Assembly: GCA_051530055.1 (NCBI GenBank)
Contig: CM121341.1
Coordinates: 15,376,001 to 15,440,000, forward strand
DNA: 64,000 bases
Source of the DNA: Neoechinorhynchus agilis
Lineage: Eukaryota; Acanthocephala
Reading direction: 5' to 3'
Every line of letters starts with the position of its first letter. Within the stretch, counting starts at the first letter, position 1. Shown here one piece after another: positions 44,371 through 54,500 of this stretch. Below the pieces are notes generated by a model. The model was not told where the DNA came from. It searched no databases and saw only the letters and a program-made list of their open reading frames with translations. Made by a program: the position numbers and the translations under genes.

Positions 44371-44544
44371 CTGAAATCACAATTACGGTCCTCTTCTAAC
44401 AAGGCTAAAATGAGAAACCTAAAGAAACGTGGCAATCTCTGCATCCATCAAGGACTGTGATCATCATCGATTGTCCAATAATCTACTTACACTCATCGTA
44501 TTCTTATCATCCCGATCAAGAGAATTCACATGATAGTCTATATT

Positions 44545-45000
44545 TTGTGCGTTCTTCCGTGTCTAAAATCAATATTTATCACTTTGAAACTTTTGATTGG
44601 TAAACACTTTGTGAGCATTGCCCAATCGGCAATTGTTTCAAGTTAGAGAGTCCTGGCTGATAAACTTTTAACATCTAAATATGCTTGTTTATGGCGTAAA
44701 AGTTAAAGGCGTTTATTGAATCTGATTGTATCCGGGAAGGTTATTTAAAGTGTTTAATCAGAAACACTTTAATAACCTCGATAAAGGCACAAGATCGTAC
44801 TTTCGAGAACCATCGGATTTAATAAACTCCTTTAATTTTTACGCCATAAACAAGCGTGGATAGTTCAATATTTAAACAGCAATATCTAAATACTCAATCA
44901 ATCAATGGCAATTAATCGTCCTTTGAAGTTGTCGAGTCTAGTGCCGACGGGCTCATAAACGGGTTAAGTGAAGCAAAAATAAATTAATACTCATAAACGA
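44545..45000. other. Spacer containing a MITE
   Basis: No gene; the only structure is the foldback element at 44684-44861. Confidence 0.4.
44684..44861. mobile_element. Foldback MITE
   Basis: Outer arms GCTTGTTTATGGCGTAAAAG... and ...TTTTTACGCCATAAACAAGC plus inner arms GGTTATTTAAAGTGTTT/AAACACTTTAATAACC make an almost complete palindrome about 178 bases long with a very short loop. Not the same sequence as the MITE at 31.48 kb. Confidence 0.85.
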
Positions 45001-45004
45001 GTGA

Positions 45005-45660
45005 AGCTGTCAACATTTGTTTGGTGCTATTCCTTTCATTTGTCCTCCCAGTTATTCTATTCGTTAAAATCAGTGTTGCCAATGGCGATCTCTTTCTGCA
45101 TATGCGCCTCTGGTCCCTTAGAATGTCATCCAAAGACCTTGAGTACTTTTGTATGTTTGCCATCCTACCAACGCTCACCTTCGCATATCTAACCTTCTAC
45201 AAATTTTCTTCTAATCTATTCAAAAAACCTAATACATTTCACAAGGGGTGCGCTCTAATCTGCTCCTTCGGACTCCTGCCTTTAGAAAAACACCTCTATC
45301 TAATTTTTCAAAGCACTGAAAACGCCTTAATTTCTTCCACATATTTCTCCTTTTACTCACAATTACAATACTCGTCGCCCCAACGTTTTCCATCATTCAT
45401 TTCCCCGCACAAATCTCTACCTCCGCAATTTCTTCCCCATTGCTCAATCCTCCAAATGCGAATTGATTTGTAGGAAAGAACGGAAAACAATAATTACAAA
45501 ATTAATTAAACAAAATCAAATAAACTAACCGAACAAAGTCAACTTACCCAAGATACAAGCTAAAGAGCGGAAAACAACAACTAACGTTTTGTAACTGAAG
45601 TGCATGGTTCGGCAGCTTGTATTTTCCCAAATAAAACGTGTTATTATTATTTTTAAAATA
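45005..45660 (+). mobile_element. CR1/jockey-like LINE copy 3, 3' end
   Basis: Plus-strand C-terminal piece: MFAILPTLTFAYLTFYKFSS and HKGCALICSFGLLPLEKHLY match the thumb and tail of copies 1 and 2 (LPILTYAFPTFFALSAN; HKRAARICGTSLPPLDAHLH). It ends near 45640 in AATAAAACGTGTTATTATT, a simple-repeat tail typical of CR1-group 3' ends. Confidence 0.8.
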
Positions 45661-45714
45661 TAATTCGTTCTTTTCATTCACAAATTCCTCCTTTTCGTCC
45701 CATTCTGCGACTGT

Positions 45715-46290
45715 CGTCATGATTGTTCGGCAGCTTTTTTGATGGCCGCGGCATTACCGCGTTGGATCGCTGCGCTGATTCGCTGCAACAGGAAGCTGCT
45801 AGAGCGCATGTCGCCGGTGGCATGTTTTAGCATCTTGCCCAGTCGGGAGAGGAAATAATCGGCTTCTTTTCCGAGACATCCGAGTGTTTCCAGCGCAATC
45901 GGGATGAATATATATTGATGTCCATCGAGCGAGGAGTACTTATGCCGTTTTTTTCCACGCTGAAGCTAGCGACTACTCCCAGCTTTGAAGTTGCATGGGA
46001 CTCTGCGGGCGTGTTAGGGCAAGTAAAATCCCAAACCAGTATTTTCCGGAACACCATGGGAGAAGAGTCGCTCCATCAGGGCGTTTACCGTCGTTCCGGG
46101 AGAGTCCGACTGGCTCAAGTCGAGCGGAAAAATCGACCGTTGAGAGGGTTTCCTTAATTATGCGGTTGACTGCTGAGTGAACGCTTACAGTCAATACCGG
46201 GGTAGTTCCTGACCTGTTCACTGTCTCACCGCACCGGCATGTATATGAGTCTAAGAAATTGATACCAACCAAAGTTCCACAGTGACCGTG
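45715..46290 (-). mobile_element. R2-like LINE 3' part (second subfamily)
   Basis: Minus strand: TCRCGETVNRSGTTPVLTV at the knuckle region, LSRNDGKRPDGATLLPW at the endonuclease, then YIFIPIALETLGCLGKEADY, LKHATGDMRSSSFLLQRISA and AIQRGNAAAIKKAAEQS with stop near 45717. This subfamily matches the fragment at 13.23 kb and differs from the one at 5.6 and 47.1 kb. Frames shift between the knuckle and the tail. Confidence 0.78.
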
Positions 46291-47079
46291 ATGGCTATCT
46301 TACGAATGATTGATTTCGTGCATTCGTGATTTACTGTTTTTTGATTGATAGAGATTCAAAAAATAAAATATTGAAAGCTTTGACGTTACTATTTTCAAAA
46401 ATATAAGTAGAAGAGAAATTTTCAGATTGATAAAATTGACTTTGTTTAGATAATTTTTTGTCGAACTATTCAGCGGCAATTACTAATTATCAACAATCCA
46501 CAATTCGATACTAAATAAATGAAAACGTTTTCTCAAAATCTGAAATAAACTTTGATTATCTGAGATGCTGAACAAAATGATAACATATTATAACCTGACA
46601 GCGAGCTGCGTGTGTTCAAATGCAAAAAGCTAAGAGTCATTCCGTGTTATCACAATCGAAGCACAATCTCTGGATAATGGCGATCATTCTAAAGTACTTT
46701 TAGAAGTTTCGAGGGCTTTAGCACAAGAAAAATTAACCGTTAAAGCCCTGCAACGTGTTTCCTTCATTTCGAAGGCATATAATCAAAAAGGAAGATATTA
46801 AACTAATTTAAAGGGCAAAGTATTTGGTTGTTTGCTACCGTTTAAGCATAAAGAGTTCATGTTTAATCTGGCACTTTTTCGGACATGAACTCTTTAACAC
46901 CACCGCACCGGATACTGTTTATTAAATATAATTTTAAAATTTATATTGTAAAAACGCACTTGTTTCGTTTGATATTGCAGCTTTGTCAATATATATAGAA
47001 TTTTATTTAAATAAAAAATTGAGCTCGTGAATTTTTTTTAACTTTTCTAGATCTTTAACAATTCAAACAATCTGTTTGA
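46291..47079. other. Non-coding stretch with two hairpins
   Basis: No gene. Two short inverted repeats: GGGCTTTA...TAAAGCCC at about 46713-46751, and AAAGAGTTCATGT...ACATGAACTCTTT at 46848-46896. They may be the ends of a small non-autonomous DNA element. Confidence 0.45.
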
Positions 47080-47510
47080 AGCACACTCACCACCTCCCGC
47101 CAAATTCCAGCTTTTGTCCTTCCTCGACCGTCGCCATCACGCTGGCAGCATTGCCTCGTTGTACTTCCAGCGAGATATTTTGTCGAAGGAATACACCTGC
47201 TCTTGAGTCTCCAGTTGCCTCTCTCAATTTCTTCGAGAGATCCTGGAACAGAGAGAATGCCGAGCTGCCGAGCGCTCCATACGTCTCTACCCCAAAGGGG
47301 ACAAAATAGTGAGCCCTCGATAAGTGAAGATATTTCCGTACCTTCCTCCCTTCCGCTGCACTGGCTGCACCTCCAGCGATTTCGAGAAAGTAGGGAATGT
47401 TGCTTACTGTGAGGGTGTCCACACACGTGGCGTCCCAGAGAAGGCATTTGCCCTCCCGCCACGGGAAGACCGAAATTCCATCGGGCCTACGGCCGTCTAG
47501 TCGAATTTGC
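47080..47510 (-). mobile_element. R2-like LINE 3' fragment
   Basis: Nearly the same sequence as 5635-6050: minus strand DTLTVSNIPYFLEIAGGAAS, YFVPFGVETYGALGSSAFSL, REATGDSRAGVFLRQNISLE. Cut off at its 5' side at the endonuclease RPDG region. Confidence 0.8.
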
Positions 47511-47765
47511 GATTTAATTCTTATAAATAGAGCAGTTTCTTAAATATTAAATTTAAAAATTGCTTGAAAATTCTATTTAAATATTCTTAGAGCTTCGATT
47601 CTGCTTAGTGGATATCTTTTCGACTTTTACAAGGACTATATATGTATTTTCGTCTGATATTTCAGACCTCCACCGACGGCGAGATGGGACGTTGAACGTG
47701 GTAATAAAGGTTGTCTCCTTCTTAACGTAATTGCCGGATGTTGTCTCATTTCCTTTAGATATGGA

Positions 47766-48170
47766 TTACTGGACCTCGTATGACGAAAGCATTGATTGAC
47801 CAGTACAAAAATGGTTGCAAACATCACTATCATGAACATAGAATTTACTGCATTCGGTGCAAGGAATTCTATACACCACGCCTTCGCTATCAAGGTCGTT
47901 ATATGCAGCTCCTTTTATCAAATTGTTAATTGCGGTAGACAGCTCATCATCAACGAATGGTGCAGCTATGAAGACCCTTCGTTTCGGCTCGTGGCACACT
48001 GTTTTCCAACCATAGAAGACCCTGAAACTAACTCTTCTTATCACATAGATTCGGTAGCCCTTTTCTTTAAGCATATTCCCAAGAAACTCAAGCTCATTAT
48101 TGAGGGAATCTTGGTTCGTATTCAATTCCCTTGTCGGCGTTTGCATGATTCTTGCATAATTAACACCTAA
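47766..48170 (-). mobile_element. Penelope-like element fragment (family 4)
   Basis: Minus strand: LNNELEFLGNMLKEKGYRIY, then AAPFVDDELSTAINNLIKGA and GVVYRIPCTECSKFYVHDSD, matching the PLE segment from the post-RT linker (E.L...L...GY) to the first GIY-YIG strand (VVYRIPC..C...YV). The endonuclease catalytic region is lost. No hammerhead was found beside it. Confidence 0.65.
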
Positions 48171-50170
48171 AGGGCTTTGACGCCATCGAAATTTATATCT
48201 TCCGCGTTCACTATTTCCTAATAGTGGCTTGCTTGATTCCTGTATCGAATGCGTTTGTGAATTATTTACCGTTGTCGAATTTACTTTATAGTTCAATTAC
48301 CTAAGTCTTGGTTTGTATGATTTCTGCATAATAGACTGCTGAAGGACTGTTTGCGAAATCGAACTTAATTTTTTGATATCTTTCTATTTCCTTACCTTCG
48401 TTTACGTTATTTTCGTATCGAGCACTTTTGGGATTTTCTGACGTTGTCCAATTTACTTTAAATTTCAGTTCCATAATCGATATTTTTTGATTCTTGTACT
48501 CTTCATTGTTGTGGTACTGTTGCGCCATCGAATTAAATCTTTTGATATCTCTATTTCCTAACAGCCGTTTGCGTGATTCTTGTACCGAATACGTTTTGTA
48601 TTTTCTGGCTTCATCGAATTTTTAATACCACGTTGAACGTCCCATCTTGCTGTCGGTGGAGGTCGTGAGCATAATGATGGCACAGTTCCTATCGGTTTCT
48701 TTAACATCGCCAAAAATCACTCTTTTTCTTAAGCTTGCAAATGGCAAGCGCGTTATTTTTTTGTAAGACTACGCTAACTTTAATGATTAAAAGAGCACAG
48801 CGAATGACACACAAAGAAACTAATTTAAGATGATTTCAGTCGATTGCTATTTTAATAGCGCACAAAATCAGATGAATACAGTTGCAAAAGGAAATTATTA
48901 ATCGCCAACTCAATATTGCGCTGGACTGTTGGAACCTGAAGATTCCGTTCAAGATAACCGAGTCTGCGAAATGTGGTCTTATATATTAATCCAATCGCAA
49001 ATACCGATTGAACAGCTTAAGTACGGTCGACAAAGGGTTGAAAACCCCTTTTTTTGAACGCTTGGGACGAATCGACTACTGTAGTCGTGCAGAAAATATC
49101 GCTATGCAATGCACAACCGGAAACCTTTCTTTAAAAATATCTTAGCTGCTCAAATTTTAATTTCTACCTACAATCCTTCAAAAAATGCATGTTTACTGCA
49201 TTATATCAATTCTCAAACACTCACACTAATCTTCATTAGTTATTTCCTGAAGCACCGATACTTGATCACCTTTGGGCTTCCTCCGGATCCAACTAAACGT
49301 TTCTCTTGCGCATTGTCCTAGCCCCTTCATATCAGAAAGTTCTGTCATCGTGTGGTATTTTGTTTCTGGTAAAAAGATCATCAATGTGGCAACAAAAAGT
49401 GCAGATCCTCCAATCGCGATCATAGTTACGAGTCTTTTAGATGTCAGTTGAATTGCACTACATCAATGTTGTTTTGAAACCTTTCATTGTAATGTTAGGA
49501 AGCTTTGTTAATTTGCTGTTTTTGATAGCTTCTGCAGTCGTTTTCTTCGTTAGTATACAATTGTATAATGCGATTCTGGATGTTATGTGCTGTTATGTGT
49601 CTGTCAAGCATCCCAAGGATCTGTTTGGCATTGTTTTTGTTGCGTTTTGTTGACCTGCACTTGTCTGATATCGTGTTAATCGCGAAGAAAGTAACTTTGG
49701 TAATCGGCTTTCTATTCTCCCCGCATATCTTGTTTTTTACAGTTTAATCTTTCAGCTTTCACGCAGTGGATTCTTGTTCAATTGGTGGGTCCAGTATTGT
49801 GTGAACAATCGTACCAGATGATATCTAATCCAAAGCGAAGGAATCTCCGGGTCAGTGTTTTCATGTTTATTGCATACTTGACTGCTGAAGGACTGTTTCG
49901 CCATCGGACCAAAAAAAATTTCCTCGTTCAATATTTCCTAAGAGTCGTTTGCATGATTTTTAACTTATACGTTTACGAGTTTCTGATATTATCGATTTTT
50001 TTATTATGAAGTTTTATTCGCTAATCGACGTTTCCATCATTCTCGCATGCTAGACTGCCGACGGATTTTCGCCGCCGAACTTAGTTTTTTATCATTCTCT
50101 ATTTCCTAACCGGCGTTGCCATAATTTTGTACCGAATGCTTATGGGATTTTCAGACGTCATAGAATTTAC
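48120..50170. repeat. Old, degenerate repeat of about 170-200 bp, five or so copies
   Basis: Blocks near 48137, 48310, 48500, 49860 and 50036 share an order of motifs: TTTGCATGATT(C)TTGCATAATAGACTGC, TGAAGGACTGTTTCGCCATCG, TTTTTTGATATCT, TCTATTTCCTAA and a TTTTCTGACGT block. Copies are poorly conserved and separated by unrelated sequence including the MFS exon. The minus strand of two blocks reads similar peptides (SPSAVYYAEIIQT, SPLGVNYARIMQT), so it may be old coding sequence linked to PLE family 4. Confidence 0.45.
49226..49440 (-). CDS. MFS transporter last exon (SLC22-like)
   Basis: The exon reads RLVTMIAIGGSALFVATLMI and FLPETKYHTMTELSDMKGLG, then a cytoplasmic tail ending VLQEITNED. 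A final hydrophobic helix followed by FLPETK is the hallmark end of major facilitator transporters of the SLC22/SLC2 type. Upstream exons are not recognised. It could be a live gene end or a duplicated exon stranded among repeats. Confidence 0.55.
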
Positions 50171-51513
50171 AAACTCATATTGGTTAGAGATTATCGGGGC
50201 AATATATTATTTCACACTAATTTTCTAGAGGCGTTCATAGCTTCTAAGAATTGACCCTTATTTACTGAAGTGCACTTTTTAATCCGAGGATTGAATTGTC
50301 GACGACGCTAGTAATCATGGTCAGCTTTTTATGTTTCTCTAGATGGTCGATCTTATTGTTTTGCAGTAATACGCTTCATTTAGTGATTAGACAGGTTTTC
50401 ATATTTGTGCCCTTCGACTTCACTCTATCCTTTATCTTTCACTCGAAACTGGATCGCTATTCCTTGTAGTTCATTTAATAATGTACATCAATGATTTGAG
50501 ATCGCAGCAAAGAGTAACGTAATGCAGGTCTATACAACGCCTATATTATTTACGTTTTATATCGATATCGTGCGCCATTCTAAGTGTGTGTGACAAGCAC
50601 CTCTTGTTGCGATAATAATTCTTGTATTTTTTACATAGCAAAGCGTGTCGACCTGACTCGTCAACATTGGAGCCATGCCCATATTCTTGTTGGTGAAAAC
50701 TTATTTGGATATCGGATCATATTGACCTCGCCTTCTTTGTGAGCTTTGAAATTGTGTTATAGAATTTTATGTGCTTGTTCAGAAAGTCGCTCTGATCGTC
50801 CTTTGCATCTCTACTTGAGCGAAAATGAGAACATGCACTATTCAAAATAATAAAATTTGCATTTACAGTGCTAAGAATAACTGAGGCGAACCCGGTAGCC
50901 CACGCCATCACATCCACGTATCGTGGCCCCAGGGATAGTAAACCGAATACATTTGAGTATCGCGTGAATCAGTAGCGAATTATTTATGTTCCATAGATTT
51001 TTCAGGTATATGGTGGCACTAAAACGTATCGAGCCCATGTTCGCTAAGTTTCTGTTCTGATGCTCAAGCGCTTTTCGGCATAGTCTAGAGTACATCAGAT
51101 TTCGTGTCCTTACATGGACATGTTTTAGTCGAAATATTGCTTTATTCGTGGGTTTTTCTAGTCTATACATTTTTCCACAATCGCTAATATTTCGCATTTA
51201 GAATTTTCTGAGACTTTGACATTCGGATGAGAGAATTGAATTTTAACCATAAATAATTCATGATTTTGAACCGTATTCTTAAGAGCCTGTATCCGCAAGT
51301 ATAGTGAATGGTTCCTAAAATCACTTTGGACCAGTTACTCCGATGGGTATTTTTGTTATAATCCGAAACTTTGGGAGGTGGATATTAAGCATCCCCATTT
51401 CATTAGTCATTTGTCGACCTTTTAATTATGACTTTATTTTGGTAATGCAATGCACATTGATGCCCAAGACCATATTTTCATGAATTTCCATTTTATATTT
51501 CGACTATTTGATT
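50171..51513. other. Mostly unassigned; possible membrane-protein exon
   Basis: The minus strand near 50940-50717 reads GLLSLGPRYVDVMAWATGFA and SVILSTVNANFIILNSA before a charged tail and stop, with the character of the last membrane helix of a transporter; no family assigned. The remainder shows nothing supportable. Confidence 0.3.
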
Positions 51514-54500
51514 CCATGGAGTATATTTAATTGGAAGTTTATTAGTGTTCAACAAATATAAATGTGATCTCTTACAAGAAGCTGTTGAATGTGCTCATTG
51601 GGCTGAAACGCATTTAGAGCGATTCGCTTGTGTCACATGACTTTCGATTGTAGACGTAGTTCGGAATGTCTTTATTGTTTACCGTCTTACCAGCCGTCCT
51701 CTTCCCAGGCTCCATCCGCTGAAATCCTTGTGGTTTTGCTTGACGTTCCTTTATGTTGTTTGGATCGTACATCCATTAAGAAACATTCTGCAACCTGTGG
51801 TTCTAAAAGCTCGGAGAAAATCACGCTCGACTGATAATTTGTTCCTTGTGCACTTCTAAAATTGAGATATTTTTTGTAACTTAAGAAATGATTCGTGGTT
51901 ATGTTCACCATCCATTCATAGATTTATATTTAGTTGGTTCTTGATGCGAAATATGGAACGTTACTGATCATCAATCGGTGAATATGTCGAACTATTGATC
52001 GTTTCTACCACCGTCTAAATAAGCTTAGCATAAGTCTCGAATTTCCAAGGATATTGTCTTCTCACATTCTTATTTGCAATCTTAGTGGCCTCCCGATAAT
52101 GTGGATTTATTGTCTGAATTGCTGTCAGTTATGAAACGTATACCATTCGTGCGTTATCATTTGCCTAGACGTTTTTCGGCATGCCATATCCTCCGACTTG
52201 GGTCTCTTTGAAAACGTAATGGTTTAATGGTTGTGGAAATCCAGTATCCGAAAACTCAGCAGTCGTCGCCTTATTTGTCAGGTTGGTGTCTCGTAAATGT
52301 TCTTAAATGTTTTAACTGGCAAGCCGGTTCTATTGATTCGTATTTATGATACGTCATACCGTTGAAGGGGGAAGCTTACTGATGAATTCCGCCTCCTCGG
52401 GCGTTATCTAAAGACTCGGGGTGTGTGTTAAACCTAGTGGTGCTCCCAAAATAAGATTCGTCCTTTGTAATGACATTATGTCCGATCGTGGCAGTTTTCG
52501 TGATTGAAGATAGTTTAATCCACGTGGCACCACGATGAGAGATTAACAAGGATCCGGGGTTGGTTAATTCCATGGAGTATTTTTAATCGAAAGTTTATTA
52601 GTGTTCAACAAGTATAAATGTGATCTGTTACAAGAAGCTGTTGAATGTGCTCGTTGGGCGGAAACGTATTTAGTTCAAATAGTTTGTGTCATATGACTTT
52701 CGATTGTAGACGTAGTTGGGAATGTCTCTAGTGCTTACCGTCTTACCAGCCGTCCTCTTCCCAAGCTCCATCCGCTGAAATCCTTTTGGTTTTCCTTGAC
52801 GTTCCTTTATGTTGTTCTGATCGTACATCCATTAAGAAACATTCTGCAACCTGTGGTTCTAACAGCCCGGAGAAATTCACGCTCGACTGATAATTTGTTC
52901 CTTGTGCACTTCTAAAATTGAGATATTTTTTTTATCTAAAGAAATGATTCGTGGTTATGTTCACCTTCCATTGATCGATTTATGTTTCATTGGTTCTTGA
53001 TGCGAAATATGGAACGTTACTGATCATCAATTGGTAAATAAGTCGCAATATTGATCGTTAATTTTGCCGTCTAAATAAGCTCAGCATAAGTCTCGAATTT
53101 CCAAGGATTTTGTCTTCTCACATTCTTATTTGCAATCTTAGTGGCCTCCCGATAATGTGGAATAATTGTCTGAATTGCTGTCAGTTATGAAACTTGTGCC
53201 ATTCGTGCGTTATCATTTGCCTAGACGTTTTTCGGCATGCCATATCCTCCGACTTGGGTCTCTTTGAAAACGTAATGGTTTAATTGTTGTGGAAATCCAG
53301 TATCCGAAAGCCCAGCAGTCGTCGCCTTATTTGTCAGTTTGGTGTCTCTTAAATGTTCTTAAATGTTTTAACTGGTAAGCCGATTCTATTTATTCGTATT
53401 TAGGATACGTCATACCGTTGAAGGGGGAAGCTTACTGATGAATTCCGCCTCCTCGGGCGTTATCTAAGGACCCGGGGGTGTGCTACACCTTGTTGTGCTC
53501 CCAAACCAAGATTCGTCCTTTTGTAATGACATTATGTCCGCTCGTGGCAGTTTTCGTGATTGAAGATAGTTTAATCCACGTGGCACCACGATGAGAGATT
53601 AACAAGGATCCGTTGTTGGTTAATTCCATGGAGTTTATTTAATCGAAAGTATATTAGTGTTCAACAAGTATAAATGTGATCTGTTACAAGAAGCTGTTGA
53701 ATGTGCTCGTTGGGCCGAAACGTATTTAGCTCAAATCGTTTGTGTCATATGACTTTCGATTGTAGACGTAGTTAGGAATGTCTCTAGTGTTTACCGTCTT
53801 ACCAGCCGTCCTCTTCCCAAGCTGCATCCGCTGAAATCATTTTGGCTTTGCTTGACGTTCCTTTATGTTGTTTAGATCGTACATCCATTAAGAAACATTC
53901 TGCAACGTGTGGTTCTAACAGCTCGGAGAAATTCACGCTCGACTGATAATTTGTTTCTTGTGCACTTCTAAAATTGAGATTTTTTTGTCTAAAGAAATGA
54001 TTCGTGGTTATGTTCACCTTCCATTGATCGATTTATGTTTCATTGGTTCTTGGATGCGAAATATGGAACGTTACTGATCATCAATTGGTAAATAAGTCGC
54101 AATATTGATCGTTAATTTTGCCGTCTACATGAGCTCAGCATAAGTCTCGAATTTCCAAGGATTTTGTCTTCTTACATTCTTATTTGCAATCTTAGTGGCC
54201 TCCCGATAATGTGGAATAATTGTCTGAATTGCTGTCAGTTATGAAACTTGTACCATTCGTGCGTTATCATTTGCCTAGACCTTTTTTTTTTTGCCATATC
54301 CTGCGACTTGTGTCTCTTTGAAAACGTAATGGTTTAATGGTTGTGGAAATGCAGTATCCGAAAGCTCAGCAGTCTTCGCCTTGTTTGTCAGGTTGGTGTC
54401 TCTTAAATGTTCTTAAATGTTTTAACTGGCAAGCCGATTCTATTTATTCGGATTTAGGATACGTCATACCGTTTAATGGGGAAGCTTACTGATGATTTCC

